A stretch of DNA of 39,985 nucleotides. Origin: Chloroflexota bacterium (GTDB taxonomy: Bacteria; Chloroflexota; Anaerolineae; Promineifilales; Promineifilaceae). The notes beneath the pieces were generated by a model that worked only from the letters and a program-made list of their open reading frames with translations, was not told the origin of the DNA and did not search any database. Each line of letters begins with the position of its first letter. The stretch's first letter is position 1. Where the stretch lies: positions 1-39,985 of the forward strand of contig JAKEFB010000025.1 of NCBI GenBank assembly GCA_022616275.1, given 5' to 3'. Position numbers and translations under genes: made by a program. This document shows, piece after piece, positions 1 through 9,662 of the stretch.

Positions 1-59
1 GCCTGAATGCCAAACGTCTTCAGTAAGCGGCGAATGTCTCTACGGGCGGTATCTTCCAT
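1..59 (-). CDS. Partial gene, N-terminal 19 codons of an unknown protein
   Basis: Reading leftwards, an ATG at 59-57 opens a frame that runs off the window edge. It is preceded by a strong Shine-Dalgarno (AGGAGG, about 68-73) at good spacing, so the start is well supported. The visible peptide begins MEDTARRDIRRLLKTFGI, which is basic and looks helical. I do not recognise a family from so short a piece. It lies about 40 bp downstream of the uracil-DNA glycosylase on the same strand and could be the next gene of that group. Confidence 0.6.
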   Translation of the reverse strand, partial: MEDTARRDIRRLLKTFGIQ

Positions 60-96
60 TGTCGTTTCCTCCTACATAGTGTCAGATGTTTCCGTG

Positions 97-864
97 TCAG
101 GTGTCATGTAGTTGTGTGATTGTGTAGTTATACTCCTTCACCTTGTCCTCTTGTCTCCTTGCCAGGTATACGTGGTTGCGCATATCGGACAGGATGCCAA
201 TCGCCCGCTGAATGAGGGCCTTGTTTTCCGACTTGTTGGGCCACAGGCTGGCCCCGGAGGGATGGGGTAGGGGGACGAGCCAGCGGCCGATCGCCGGCCG
301 GGCCGGGTCAAAGGCGTCCAGGAGTTCCGCCTGGCTCAAGTCAAAGTTAACCGGGTTCTCTAGCGCTTCCGGCGGGAAGTAAGCGGCCGTGCCGACGATT
401 TCCTCCAGCCGGGCTGAGGCCGGATAAAAGAGCTTGATGGCCAGGCCGCCGACGGGAATGATCAGCCGGGGATTGACCAGGGCCATTTCCTGCTCCAGGA
501 AAGGGCGGCACAGCGCCTGCTCGGCCCGGCTGGGGACCCGGTCGCCCTGGCCGGAACTGCTTTTGCCGGGGTAACACTTGGTCACGGCTGTCATGTACTG
601 GTTGGCGCGAAAATCATCCTCGCTCCAACCGGCCGCAGCCAGCCACTCGAACAGGCGGCGGCCGCTGCCGGCGTTGAACGGCCGCTTGACTTCCGCCTCG
701 GTCACCCCCGGCGCCTGGCCGATGATCATGGCCCAGGCCCCCGGCTGGCCGCTGACCACCGGCCCCGGCGCAATGGTATGCCCGGCCGCCAGGCAGCGGC
801 GGCAGGCCTGGATTTCAGCCTGGAGTTGTAGCAAAGCGTCCTGTTGGTTTATTCGTGTAGACAT
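97..864 (-). CDS. Uracil-DNA glycosylase superfamily protein (family 4/5 type, Fe-S)
   Basis: Predicted to excise uracil from DNA as the first step of base-excision repair. From the chosen start (255 aa) the four cysteines expected for the 4Fe-4S cluster of family 4/5 enzymes are visible: C21 and C24 (CRRC), C97 (TKCYP) and C119. The active-site loop is GQAPG (residues 49-53), followed by RPFNAGSG, and a late HPSG motif is present. I chose ATG 864 because it lies just after the ABC transporter gene. The longer frame to 981 would overlap that gene and add a basic, unconserved-looking N-terminus. The last 20 or so residues (EDKVKEYNYT and on) are encoded by low-complexity intergenic-type repeat, so the natural C-terminus may have been extended by repeat sequence. 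Confidence 0.85.
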   Translation of the reverse strand: MSTRINQQDALLQLQAEIQACRRCLAAGHTIAPGPVVSGQPGAWAMIIGQAPGVTEAEVKRPFNAGSGRRLFEWLAAAGWSEDDFRANQYMTAVTKCYPGKSSSGQGDRVPSRAEQALCRPFLEQEMALVNPRLIIPVGGLAIKLFYPASARLEEIVGTAAYFPPEALENPVNFDLSQAELLDAFDPARPAIGRWLVPLPHPSGASLWPNKSENKALIQRAIGILSDMRNHVYLARRQEDKVKEYNYTITQLHDT

Positions 865-911
865 CCCTATAAGGCTACCCCAGCCTGAAAGATCTGTCCA
901 CCAGGATCGTT

Positions 912-2774
912 CTAACCTCCGGCCTTGCTGCCGTCTTCTTGTTGCAACTGGCTTTGCCACAGGTAGCGCATTTCTTCGCATCGGTCCAGCAATTCGTCGA
1001 GACTTCCTTCGTCTAACAGCCTGCCTTCCTTCAGAACAAGAATGTGGTCCGCCCGGCGCAAGACAGCCCGGCGGTGGGAAACGACCAGGCAGGTAAAGGG
1101 TGAAGGCTGAAAGGTAAAAGCTGAAGCTTCTTCCTTCATCCTACCATCCAGTCGTTCCCACAGGAGGCGCTCTGTTTCCACGTCCAGGGCGCTGGAGAGG
1201 TCGTCGAAAACGAGCAGTTCAGGTTGGCGGACAAACATGCGTGCGGCAGCGGTTCGTTGCGCCTGGCCGCCAGATAGCCGCACACCTTTGGGGCCGACAA
1301 CTGTTTCCAGCCCGTTGGCCATAGCCGCCACATCTCGGTCTAACACGGCGCGATGAATGGCCAGGGGTAGATCGGCTTGCTCTTCCGGTAGGCCAAGCAA
1401 AATATTGTCTTTAAGCGAGGTGCTAAACAACTGCGGTACTTGAGGTGTATAAGCGGTGCGGGGCGGCACGAAGAAGCCGGCCGGATCGGCGATGAGCCTA
1501 CCATTCCAGCGAATTTCGCCCGCTTCTTTGGGGAGCAGGCCCAGGAGTGCGCGCAGCAGGGTGGTCTTACCGGACCCAATTCGCCCGGTAATCACGGTCA
1601 GGCTGCTCCTTTTCAGCCGGAAGCTGACGTTTTCGATGCCCCTGGCGGCCGGCGGCGGGAGGCCATTGCCAGATGGCCCGTCGCCTTCGCCGGGCGAGAA
1701 GTGGTAGGTCAACCCTTTGACTTCCATTTCTACCAGGTTATCGGCCTCCGTTTTAACAGGGTAGGGGACAGGCAGGATCAGGTCGTTAAGGTAAAGGAGG
1801 TGGTGCGCCACCAGCGCCCCGGCCGGCGCGCCCCGGAGCAGAGAAAGCAGCCGTTCAAAAGAGACGCTGGTCTGGCGGTATTGGGCCAGGATGCGGCCGA
1901 AAAAGTTCATGAAGTTGGTCAGATAACCCAGGTAGCTGACGAACAGGGCAAAATCGCCGACGCTGAAGCTGGCATCTTGAATGGCTGCGGCCGATAAGTA
2001 GAGAATGAGGCCCGTGCCCAGGGTAATCGTATTGGCGAAAAAGGAATTGAGAAATTGGGAAAACAACTGGTCTTTGACCATGTAACGGCGGCGGTCGTTG
2101 TTTAAGCGGCCCAGGTGGGCAATGACGTGCTGTTCGGCGTTGGCAACCTGGATCGCCTGGACGGTGTCAAACACCTCGCCTATAGCCCCGGTCACGCGCT
2201 CGGTGGCCTGGCGAGAAGCCTGGCGGTACTGTTTGATTCGGCCGGTAGCTGCCTGGACTCCCAGAACAATGAATAGCAAGGGGACTACCGTCCAAAAGGT
2301 AATCTGGGCGTTAATGTGAAATAAGACTACCAGGGCCACGACAGCAAAGAAGCTGATGCTGATGGTGTCAATGACCCAATCGGCGCTGTTCTCAATTTCG
2401 AACACATCTTCACGAAAATAGCTGATCACCTGTCCTGGCGAACGAGAGACAGTTTGCGTTCCGGAGTAATTCAGGATATGCACCAGCAGGTTGCGGCGCA
2501 GCAGACTACTGATGTTAAAGCGAACGCGGTTATCCACAACCACGCCGCCATACAAAACGGCGACCTGGGTGAAACCAGTCACCAGCATCAGCATGATGAG
2601 CATCGGCAGGCCGGCCTGAAAGGGCGCTTCACCGGAGAGGGTGTCGAAAAAAGCTTTGGCTAACAGGCCGGGCGCCAGCGGCAAGAGACTGTCAAGAATC
2701 CAGAATACCAGGTCGAACGAATAGAGCCAGGGACGATAGCGAATGAGCCGCCAGATCAGCCGGTATGGTTTCAC
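912..2774 (-). CDS. ABC exporter half-transporter (membrane domain plus ATPase), degenerate-site partner
   Basis: A 620-aa type I exporter subunit: a six-helix membrane domain (residues 15-315), then a nucleotide-binding domain. Motifs seen: Walker [10 protein letters not shown] (397-405), Q-loop Q445, signature LSGGQ (500-504), Walker B LVFDD (521-525), D-loop SALD, H-loop H567. The residue after the Walker B Asp is Asp525 instead of the catalytic Glu, as in the degenerate site of heterodimeric exporters. It starts with GTG at 2774, overlapping the TGA of the upstream partner (GTGA), so the two are translationally coupled. Residues about 545-560 ([15 protein letters not shown]), between the D-loop and H-loop, are encoded by a heptamer-repeat array and look like an insertion. 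The substrate (lipid, peptide or drug) cannot be told. Confidence 0.92.
   Translation of the reverse strand: MKPYRLIWRLIRYRPWLYSFDLVFWILDSLLPLAPGLLAKAFFDTLSGEAPFQAGLPMLIMLMLVTGFTQVAVLYGGVVVDNRVRFNISSLLRRNLLVHILNYSGTQTVSRSPGQVISYFREDVFEIENSADWVIDTISISFFAVVALVVLFHINAQITFWTVVPLLFIVLGVQAATGRIKQYRQASRQATERVTGAIGEVFDTVQAIQVANAEQHVIAHLGRLNNDRRRYMVKDQLFSQFLNSFFANTITLGTGLILYLSAAAIQDASFSVGDFALFVSYLGYLTNFMNFFGRILAQYRQTSVSFERLLSLLRGAPAGALVAHHLLYLNDLILPVPYPVKTEADNLVEMEVKGLTYHFSPGEGDGPSGNGLPPPAARGIENVSFRLKRSSLTVITGRIGSGKTTLLRALLGLLPKEAGEIRWNGRLIADPAGFFVPPRTAYTPQVPQLFSTSLKDNILLGLPEEQADLPLAIHRAVLDRDVAAMANGLETVVGPKGVRLSGGQAQRTAAARMFVRQPELLVFDDLSSALDVETERLLWERLDGRMKEEASAFTFQPSPFTCLVVSHRRAVLRRADHILVLKEGRLLDEGSLDELLDRCEEMRYLWQSQLQQEDGSKAGG
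1091..1140. repeat. Heptamer array inside the ABC ATPase gene
   Basis: Five consecutive heptamers (AGGTAAA, GGGTGAA, GGCTGAA, AGGTAAA, AGCTGAA; consensus RGSTRAA) fill 1091-1125. They are followed by two inverted-sense heptamers (GCTTCTT, CCTTCAT). The array is in frame with the surrounding gene and adds about 16 residues to the nucleotide-binding domain. Confidence 0.8.
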
Positions 2775-4528
2775 GCCAGCACCTCCTCCAGGCCGGTTTG
2801 CAACAGGCGATAGAAATGAGAAGCCTGGTCGGCGGCCAGTTGTTGGCGTGGCCCGTGTTCCAGCACACGGCCGTCTTCCAGAATCAGGATATCATCTGCC
2901 CGCTGCACCGTGCCCAACCGGTGGGCAATAATGATCGCCGTGCGGCCGTGGAGCAATTTGTTGAGGGCCTGTTCCATGAGCTGTTCGGTGGCCGGATCGA
3001 GCCGCGAAGAAGCTTCATCGAGGATGACCAGCCCCGGATCGGTTAAGAAAACCCGCGCCAGGGCCAGCAGTTGGGCCTGGCCGGCGGACAGGCCGCTGTT
3101 GCCAGAGGCCAGGATGGTGTCCAGCCCGTGAGGCAGGCCGGCCAGCCAGGTCGAGAGGCCCAACTCCTGCAGAACGGCCGTGACCTGGGCATCGGGCACG
3201 GCCGGATTGAAAAAAGTGACGTTGTCCCGCACGGTTGCCTGGAACAACTGGACTTCCTGGGTCACCAGGCTGACCCGCTGGCGCAGGTTGTGTAACGGCG
3301 TTTCGCTCACCGGCCGGCCGCTGAGGTTTATCTCTCCCTCCACGGCATCGTAGAGCCGGAGCAACAGCCGGGCCAACGTTGTTTTGCCGCTGCCTGTACG
3401 CCCCAACAGCCCCAATACCCGGCCCGGCTCCAGGCTGAGACGGATGTGGCGCAGGACTGTTTCTTCCTGGTCATAGCGAAAGGAAACGTCTTGAAAGGTA
3501 ACCGATAAAGGCCCGGACGGGAGCGGCGGCCCGCTGCCATCCTTCAAAATGGATTGGCGGTTGAACAGGGTCTGAATGCGGCCGATGCTGGCTTCTGCCT
3601 GCTGCAGGTCTGTCAATTCGTTGCGAAGCTGGTTCAGGGGGGTGTAGAGCAGGTTGGTGTAATGAAAGATGAGGTAGACGCTACCAACGGTGGCTCCTTC
3701 AACTTGCCAGAGGTAAGCGCCCAGGGCCAGGGCCAGGGCGTTGCCCACTGCTATCAGGCCGATTGTGGACATCCGCAGCGACAGGGCGGCCACCCAGGCC
3801 CGCCGGAATAGAGGAAACCAGCGGCGGAGGAAGTGATAGAAGCGAAGCATCACGTAGCCTTTGGCCCCGTTGGCCCGGATATCTTCCAGGCCACTCAATT
3901 TTTCTCCCAGAAAACCGTAGAATTCCGCCTGGACCTGGCGCACTTTGACCCAGGGGGCGACCGTTGCGCTGCGAACGCGAATTAAGATTGCCAGGGCGGC
4001 AATCGTAAAAAGGGATAACACGAATCCGACCCGCCAATCTTCCCAGAAGAGCAAGACGAGGATGCCTGCCAACAACAGGGCGTTGCCGGCGACGTGAACG
4101 ACCAGTTGGGAGAAGAAGTTCGAGAGGGAATTCACGTCGCCATCTACTCGTTCAATCAACTCGCCTGGGCTGTGTTGTTTATGAAAGGACTGATCAAGTT
4201 GCAGGCAGTGTAAGATAAGGTCCAACCGCAGACTGTTAGTCGCCGTCCAGGCCACTATCTGGCTCAGGTAAGTGACGATAATCGCCAACAACTGGCCGGC
4301 CAGGCCGGCCGCCAAAAAGAGGATGGCGACATTGGTCAGGGTGGTCTGGTTGGCGCTACCGAGGGCCGTGTCAATGAACAGGCGCAAGATTTGGGGAGTG
4401 ACCAGTTGCAACCCAATCTGGCCGAACAGCAACAGAGCCAGCAACAAAACGGGCCGCCACTGCGGCCGCAGGTAGCGACGCAAAAGCAGCCAATACTGCC
4501 GGATGGGAATTTTGACCGATACTTTCAT
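2771..4528 (-). CDS. ABC exporter half-transporter, catalytic-site partner
   Basis: A 585-aa exporter subunit with six predicted membrane helices (about residues 20-310) and a C-terminal ATPase domain. Walker A is GRTGSGKTT (376-384), Q-loop Q424, Walker B VILDEASS with catalytic Glu505, H-loop H536. The signature is LSAGQ (480-484) instead of LSGGQ. Together with the downstream partner, whose signature is intact but whose catalytic Glu is Asp, this gives one consensus and one degenerate ATP site, the known layout of heterodimeric exporters such as TM287/288. No convincing Shine-Dalgarno precedes ATG 4528. A promoter-like element lies at 4595-4634. This is the first gene of the minus-strand group. 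Confidence 0.92.
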   Translation of the reverse strand: MKVSVKIPIRQYWLLLRRYLRPQWRPVLLLALLLFGQIGLQLVTPQILRLFIDTALGSANQTTLTNVAILFLAAGLAGQLLAIIVTYLSQIVAWTATNSLRLDLILHCLQLDQSFHKQHSPGELIERVDGDVNSLSNFFSQLVVHVAGNALLLAGILVLLFWEDWRVGFVLSLFTIAALAILIRVRSATVAPWVKVRQVQAEFYGFLGEKLSGLEDIRANGAKGYVMLRFYHFLRRWFPLFRRAWVAALSLRMSTIGLIAVGNALALALGAYLWQVEGATVGSVYLIFHYTNLLYTPLNQLRNELTDLQQAEASIGRIQTLFNRQSILKDGSGPPLPSGPLSVTFQDVSFRYDQEETVLRHIRLSLEPGRVLGLLGRTGSGKTTLARLLLRLYDAVEGEINLSGRPVSETPLHNLRQRVSLVTQEVQLFQATVRDNVTFFNPAVPDAQVTAVLQELGLSTWLAGLPHGLDTILASGNSGLSAGQAQLLALARVFLTDPGLVILDEASSRLDPATEQLMEQALNKLLHGRTAIIIAHRLGTVQRADDILILEDGRVLEHGPRQQLAADQASHFYRLLQTGLEEVLA

Positions 4529-4594
4529 CGTCAGGGTTAGCGGCCGTAGCCCGAAAAACGCTTGTGGCGCTCAAAAAAAACAAGGCGCTTGGCC

Positions 4595-4634
4595 CTATTA
4601 TGGCCAGGTTAACACATTTTGCCTACACGAGGCA
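4595..4634 (-). promoter_or_regulatory. Promoter-like element, copy 1 (shared with 11942-11988)
   Basis: Read on the minus strand this gives TAGGCA, a 17-base spacer and CATAAT, a fair sigma-70-type promoter firing toward the ABC exporter genes. The first 31 bases (4595-4625) match 11942-11972 at 29 of 31 positions, including the spacer, which a core promoter alone would not need to conserve. A TGCCT/AGGCA inverted repeat follows in both copies. A shared regulator site is likely. Confidence 0.5.
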
Positions 4635-4800
4635 TCTGTCCATCGTCAAATTATAAAGCTAATCTGTCGAAGACCGACGATTTCTCTCTGACCGTCTGTC
4701 GTCCGTCGCTGGTCCAGGCTTCGCCCTGGACACGCGTCCGTCGTCCATCTGTAAGAGGCAGCCCCCTACCTAATCCTTATCGAATTGCCGGGCGACCATG

Positions 4801-4809
4801 TGATATAAT
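4801..4809 (+). promoter_or_regulatory. Extended -10 promoter for the GT2 gene
   Basis: TGATATAAT is a perfect TATAAT hexamer with the TGn extension and no good -35 at normal spacing. Transcription would begin near 4816, giving a very short leader before the start codon at 4831 or 4843. Confidence 0.5.
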
Positions 4810-4830
4810 CTTCTGACCGTATCGGAAGGT

Positions 4831-6672
4831 TTGGGCGAGCACGTGGAAGAGATTTTATATTACCTGGCTGTAGCAACCGGAATCAGTTTTCTGTGGCTTC
4901 TCCTTGCCGGCCACCGGCCGCAGGGTGAGCGGCCGATCGTTGGCCTGGCGCACCTGGTCGCTATCGTCGGAACGACAGGACTGTTGTTTCTCCTCTGGCG
5001 GCGCGAGCTGGGGCTGGCCGTGATCCTGGCCTATTTGCAGGGCCTGCTCACTATCTCCCTGTGGGCCGCGCTTCCCAACTGGAACACCCGAGGGCACACT
5101 TTTCTGGCGGCATTTACGGCTGCCCAGGTCGTGTTCCTGGCTCGCATTGCCTGGGCCATACTCTTCGGCCGGCTGGCCCTACCGGCCATCCTGGCTTCGC
5201 TCATCCTCTTCCTCGCTGAGTTTCTGGCCGTGCTGCTGACCGTATACTTTGCTTACGAAGTCCTGGACGTAATGTGCCGCATTCGTTGGCGCCGCCTGTT
5301 CCTCCCCTTTACCGGCCCAAACGATTACTGGCCTAAGGTCTCTATCCACGTTCCTGCCCACGCCGAGCCGACAGAGATGGTCATCGAGACCTTGAGCGCG
5401 CTGCACAAGCTAGATTACCCGAATTACGAAGTGATCATGGTAGATGACAACACCAACGAAGATGAACTATGGCGGCCGGTGCTGGATTTCTGCCATCAGG
5501 CTGGTTTTAAGGTCTTTCATCTCCAAAACTACCCTGGCTTCAAATCAGGCGCCCTTAATTTTGCCCTGTCTCAAACGGCGCCGGACGCCGAAATCGTCGT
5601 CGTCGTTGACGCTGACTACGTGGTCGAGCCAAATTTTCTCCGGGAAACAGTGCCTTATTTTCACAACCCCCGCGTGGCCTTTGTGCAGACGCCCCAGTCA
5701 TTCCGCAACAGCGACGATAACCTGTTTGCCCGCCGCAGCACTCTGGCCCAGCGCTTCTTCTTTGAAATCAGCATGCGTTCCCGAAACGAATATAATGCCA
5801 TTATCTTCTGCGGTACGATGGGCCTGATCCGCAAACGCGCCCTGGAACGGATAGGTGGCTGGGACGAGTGGTGCATCACCGAAGATGCTGAGGCAAGTCT
5901 GCGCCTCTTGAGCAGAGGCTATCAGAGCATCTACATTAACCGGGCCTTTGGTCATGGCCTGTTACCCACCACCTTTGAAAGCACCAAAAAACAACGGTTC
6001 CGCTGGGCTTTTGGGGGAATGCAGATATTGAGGCGCTACTGGCGCCAGCTAATGCCCTGGACCGAGCAACCGGCCGGACTTACCCGCCGCCAGCGGCTTG
6101 CCTACTTGATGGGGCTATTAAGTTGGGTTAATGACCTGCTGGTCCTCATCTTCACCGGTTTTCTTCTTCTGACGAGCGCAGCCTTTGCTCTAGGCTATAG
6201 CTTGCCGGTGCGCCAACTGGCTGAATGGATCTTGCTTGTCCCGGTACTATCCATCGTAACAGGCATGTTGCGCGTCGCCTGGGCCATGCGCCTGGCCACG
6301 GGCTGTAGCTGGCGGGAGGGTTTCGGCGCTTTCACCACAATGCTGGCCCTGAGCTGGACCGTAGCCCAGGCTTGCCTTTCTGCCCTGCGGCATGACAAAG
6401 GGGTTTTCTTGCGGACGCCAAAGTTCGCTGTGCAATCAGACCTGACGCGCGCATTGAGGGCCGCATCCTGGGAAACCATCCTCGGCATTGCCCTTGTGGC
6501 CGCCGCCCCTATCGTTCTGTACGTGCGTACGAATCGGGAGGGGATACTCCTGGCCGCCCTCCTGGCCTGGCACGCGCTGATTTACCTGTCGGCTCTCCGC
6601 TCGGCGCTGGTTGAGGTGTTGCCCGTTCAACCCCATCGGCCCGAACGTGCTCCGTCTGGCTCGCAGATCTGA
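4831..6672 (+). CDS. Membrane glycosyltransferase family 2 (cellulose-synthase-like)
   Basis: A processive-type GT2 enzyme that would polymerise or transfer a sugar at the membrane. Four N-terminal membrane helices precede the catalytic domain (about residues 165-400), which has all the hallmark motifs: VDD (204-206), DAD (260-262), TED (350-352) and QRFRW (388-392). Four or more membrane helices follow. This is the BcsA/NdvC-like layout, without a PilZ domain. The first possible start is TTG 4831, only one base after GGAAGG; GTG 4843 may be the real start, since its spacing is looser but workable. The stop overlaps the next gene (TGATG at 6670-6674). The product could be an exopolysaccharide or a glycolipid; the sequence does not say which. 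Confidence 0.88.
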   Translation: MGEHVEEILYYLAVATGISFLWLLLAGHRPQGERPIVGLAHLVAIVGTTGLLFLLWRRELGLAVILAYLQGLLTISLWAALPNWNTRGHTFLAAFTAAQVVFLARIAWAILFGRLALPAILASLILFLAEFLAVLLTVYFAYEVLDVMCRIRWRRLFLPFTGPNDYWPKVSIHVPAHAEPTEMVIETLSALHKLDYPNYEVIMVDDNTNEDELWRPVLDFCHQAGFKVFHLQNYPGFKSGALNFALSQTAPDAEIVVVVDADYVVEPNFLRETVPYFHNPRVAFVQTPQSFRNSDDNLFARRSTLAQRFFFEISMRSRNEYNAIIFCGTMGLIRKRALERIGGWDEWCITEDAEASLRLLSRGYQSIYINRAFGHGLLPTTFESTKKQRFRWAFGGMQILRRYWRQLMPWTEQPAGLTRRQRLAYLMGLLSWVNDLLVLIFTGFLLLTSAAFALGYSLPVRQLAEWILLVPVLSIVTGMLRVAWAMRLATGCSWREGFGAFTTMLALSWTVAQACLSALRHDKGVFLRTPKFAVQSDLTRALRAASWETILGIALVAAAPIVLYVRTNREGILLAALLAWHALIYLSALRSALVEVLPVQPHRPERAPSGSQI

Positions 6673-8261
6673 TGCCTGGCATGTTACGGGAGAAGGTCTT
6701 CGGCACTCTGGTGGGAGGTGTTGCTAAGGAAGGGGAGCAGTCCCAGGCCAGGCCAGCCCTGTTTACTTTTCCGCTACTGGTACTTGGTGGCCTTGTGGTC
6801 GCCGGGGCGGGGTTGCGCCTGTACTTGTTGGGTGGCAAGAGCATCTGGCTGGATGAAGCCTTCAGTATTGCCCTAAGCCGGCGCGGCTCCATAGATCTCC
6901 TCCGCATGGTTGTCCTGACAGATGTCCACCCGCCATTTTATTATCTGCTACTCAAGCTATGGCTGGGCCTGGGGGTGAGCGAAGGTCATGTCCGGCTGTT
7001 GTCAGCCATATTTAGCCTGGCTTCTATCTGGCTCATGTATTACGTAGCCAGGGTACTGTATGAAGATAAGCGGGCCGGCCTGATCGCGGCCGCTATCTTG
7101 ACCTTCTCACCCTTTCACATCTGGTATGGCCAGGAAACTCGCATGTACGCCCTGTTGACCTTTTTCATCCTTTCCTCGGCGTACTTCTTTATTCGTGCCT
7201 TGCGGTATGGTTCCTTCCTGGATTGGGTCGGCTTCACCCTGGCGACGACGCTGGCTTTATATACCGATATTGGCGCCATCTGGTACACCATAGCTATTGG
7301 GGCATTTTTTCTTGTCTCGGCCAGGCGTTTTTCCAACCGGATTGTTGGTTGGTTTGCCAGCCATGCCGGAATTGGCCTGCTGTTTACCCCCTGGCTACCT
7401 TTCCTGTTGAAGCAAGCCAGCCAGTTTACGGGTGATGCCTGGCTGCCACCGCCGTCGTTCCAGGCGGTGCTGGGGAGTTTTCTGGATTTCAACAGTTTTA
7501 ATTTTCCCTGGATGGCGCTGAGCGTCCTCTACATGGCGACGATCTTTGTTTGGGCCTACATCGTTCCTGAACCTGATAGCTGGCAGCGGCGCCTCGTCAC
7601 CCTGTGGCTGTTCGTTCCCACGGGAATTTCACTGTTGTTCAGCCTGCGCCAGCCCATTTTCCTGAGTCGTAACCTGATTGCCGCCTCGCTAGGTTATTAT
7701 TTGCTCGTTACAGGCACTATTTGGAAATTCAATAGTAGGCGGGCTACGGCCGCGCTCCTGCTGCCGCTGATAGCTATGAACCTGGTCTCAATTGGCTACA
7801 ATACCTGGGGGGTGGAGAAAGAAGCATGGCGAGAAGTGGCCGCCTACGTCGCCCAGGATGCTGGCAATAAAGACGGCGGTCTGTTACTGTTCGTGCCTGG
7901 CTATGCTGAAATCCCTTTTCGCTACTACTTTCAGCGCTACGATCTGGCCCTGGCCACCCAGGGCTATCCGGCCGACGAAATCCTGCTCCATCCCCGGCCG
8001 AAAGAGGTAGACGATATAGGGAGTGTCTTCGAAGATCGGCAATATGTCTGGCTCGTCCTCCGCGATGTCGAAACGGTTGACCCAGACTGGGAGGTCAAGA
8101 ACTGGCTGGACACACATGGATACGTGCGGACTGGAGATCTGACGCGAAATGAACTGACTGTCATCAGCTACGTACGGTGGGACGTGATTCAACCGCTATA
8201 CAAGCTTTCTAACCAGACTGTTTTTTCTGTATACTTACCGGTAACACTAAAGAATGAATAG
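6672..8261 (+). CDS. GT39-like polytopic glycosyltransferase (PMT/ArnT superfamily)
   Basis: A 529-aa protein with about 10-12 hydrophobic helices, in the superfamily that uses lipid-linked sugars on the outer face of the membrane. The first external loop has the expected acidic pair (SIWLDEAFSIA), then DVHPPFYY and GQETRMYAL, motifs typical of GT39-like proteins in Chloroflexota. The C-terminal soluble part (from about residue 400) is probably the extracytoplasmic domain. The start overlaps the stop of the GT2 gene, so the two are likely co-translated and could act on one glycan. The stop overlaps the start region of the following kinase. Confidence 0.82.
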   Translation: MPGMLREKVFGTLVGGVAKEGEQSQARPALFTFPLLVLGGLVVAGAGLRLYLLGGKSIWLDEAFSIALSRRGSIDLLRMVVLTDVHPPFYYLLLKLWLGLGVSEGHVRLLSAIFSLASIWLMYYVARVLYEDKRAGLIAAAILTFSPFHIWYGQETRMYALLTFFILSSAYFFIRALRYGSFLDWVGFTLATTLALYTDIGAIWYTIAIGAFFLVSARRFSNRIVGWFASHAGIGLLFTPWLPFLLKQASQFTGDAWLPPPSFQAVLGSFLDFNSFNFPWMALSVLYMATIFVWAYIVPEPDSWQRRLVTLWLFVPTGISLLFSLRQPIFLSRNLIAASLGYYLLVTGTIWKFNSRRATAALLLPLIAMNLVSIGYNTWGVEKEAWREVAAYVAQDAGNKDGGLLLFVPGYAEIPFRYYFQRYDLALATQGYPADEILLHPRPKEVDDIGSVFEDRQYVWLVLRDVETVDPDWEVKNWLDTHGYVRTGDLTRNELTVISYVRWDVIQPLYKLSNQTVFSVYLPVTLKNE

Positions 8262-9651
8262 GGCGATGGCACGCGAACAGACATACCTGGGAGCCAAATA
8301 TTATCTGGAAGAGGAGGTGGGCCAAGGGTCAATCGGCGCCGTTTATCGCGCCTGGGACATTGAGCACAGTCAGAGAGTGGCCGTGAAGGTCATTCACAGG
8401 CGATATCGTGACGATCCACGAGTGGCTGTTCGTTTTCGGCAGCAACTCAAAGCAGTTAGCGGTCTCACTCACGGCCACCTCGCTGCCATACAGGACTATG
8501 GCTATGGCAATGACGGCTTTTATATCGTCTCGGAATGGGTAGATGGGCCTGACCTGGCCACTCACCTCGCCAGGCACGGATCTATTTTGCCCTTAGAAAC
8601 TCTGGTAATCGCCCGGCAGATTTGCGCCGCCGTAGAGATAGCCCACCAACACGGCTTGGTGCATCGAGGCATCAGGCCCCGGAATATTCTGTTGACGGCC
8701 GATGGTCAGGTAAAAGTGAGCGATGTTGGCCTGGCCGGAATCATATCTGAGTCTGGCCTATCAAAGACCACCGTGATGCTGGAGGGGGCCAGTTACATGT
8801 CACCCGAGCTGGCCCGGGGTGAAAAAGTAGGTCCTGAGTCTGACGTTTATAGTATTGGCGTCGTCCTATTCGAAATGTTGACCGGCCGGTTGCCGTTCGT
8901 GGGTAATAATGCCTGGTCCGTGGCCTTCAGGCATGCCCAAGAAGCGCCGCCTTCGCCCAGGGAGTTTAATCAGCAAATCCCTCTGGCGCTTGCCAGAGTC
9001 GTCGAGCGAGCCTTGCAGAAGGAGCGCGGCGCGCGCTTCGCTACGGTTATGGAAATGGATGCTGAGCTGGCCAAAGTAAGCGCGGAAGGTGACGCTCCGG
9101 CGGGCGCCCCCCGCCAGTTCAGGCCCGTAACCAGGCTGGCGCCCCTGGCCAGCCGTGCGCCTGGCCAGGAGAAGGTTGCCAGCCCTGGCGCGCGTTTGAC
9201 CTTTGCCGGAAAAGCCACTCAAGAAAACGCCAGTGCTGCCTTTCGGCCGGCCTTGCTGGCCATGGCGGGATGGCTGGCTCAAAAGCTATCCTTCAAAAGA
9301 GTTCTGGTTCTCAGTTTCGTTGGTGGTTTTATTATTGCCTTCGCAATCCTGTTTCCGCTGTCTGGCCTGGTCTTGCAAACCGGCGCCACGGTTAACTCTC
9401 CCAACCAGAACGATAGAGTTTTGCCTGGTAGCCGTGACCCTGTGGGGAGAGGAACGCAGGAAATCCCAGGAACCCAACCAGATGTAGCCGGAACTGTCGA
9501 AGCGCGAGCCACGCCAACCCCCTTGCCGGCCGATATTCACCATACCCCTGGCGCTGCCACAGGCTTTAACTTCCTGACGGCCGGAGATCAAACCAATGAC
9601 CAACGTGGCGACAAGAAAGAGGGAGAAGCCCGAAAAAAGATAAAGGACTGA
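8254..9651 (+). CDS. Receptor-type protein kinase-like protein, probable pseudokinase
   Basis: A kinase fold (about residues 11-275), one membrane helix (about 350-372) and a Thr/Pro-rich outer tail. The glycine loop GQGSIG and the ATP-anchoring Lys45 (VAVKV) are present. The catalytic loop reads HRGIRPRN (137-144) instead of HRDLKPxN, so the catalytic Asp is Gly139 and the assisting Lys is Arg141. DFG is DVG (157-159), and the helix-C Glu position aligns with Gln64. These changes point to little or no phosphotransfer. ATG 8254 overlaps the upstream stop; ATG 8266 is an equally possible start. The next gene, 11 bp away, is an intact kinase, so this protein may act as its allosteric partner or as a ligand sensor. 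Confidence 0.85.
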   Translation: MNRAMAREQTYLGAKYYLEEEVGQGSIGAVYRAWDIEHSQRVAVKVIHRRYRDDPRVAVRFRQQLKAVSGLTHGHLAAIQDYGYGNDGFYIVSEWVDGPDLATHLARHGSILPLETLVIARQICAAVEIAHQHGLVHRGIRPRNILLTADGQVKVSDVGLAGIISESGLSKTTVMLEGASYMSPELARGEKVGPESDVYSIGVVLFEMLTGRLPFVGNNAWSVAFRHAQEAPPSPREFNQQIPLALARVVERALQKERGARFATVMEMDAELAKVSAEGDAPAGAPRQFRPVTRLAPLASRAPGQEKVASPGARLTFAGKATQENASAAFRPALLAMAGWLAQKLSFKRVLVLSFVGGFIIAFAILFPLSGLVLQTGATVNSPNQNDRVLPGSRDPVGRGTQEIPGTQPDVAGTVEARATPTPLPADIHHTPGAATGFNFLTAGDQTNDQRGDKKEGEARKKIKD

Positions 9652-9662
9652 AATAACGTTAT

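Larger units (their letters stand above)
4529..4842. other. Divergent intergenic region between ABC exporter and glycosyltransferase
   Basis: No gene is seen here. It holds an A8 run (4573-4580), a TGGCC/GGCCA inverted repeat around 4590-4605, the promoter-like element 4595-4634, and a stretch of CCGTC/GTCCGTC-type short repeats from about 4690 to 4755 that contains a small hairpin (GTCCAGG, six-base loop, CCTGGAC). An extended -10 for the plus-strand gene lies at 4801-4809. Confidence 0.6.

Noticed and set aside
865-981. Longer N-terminus for the uracil-DNA glycosylase
   Set aside because: It would overlap the ABC transporter gene by about 70 bases and adds basic residues with no family match; ATG 864 fits better.
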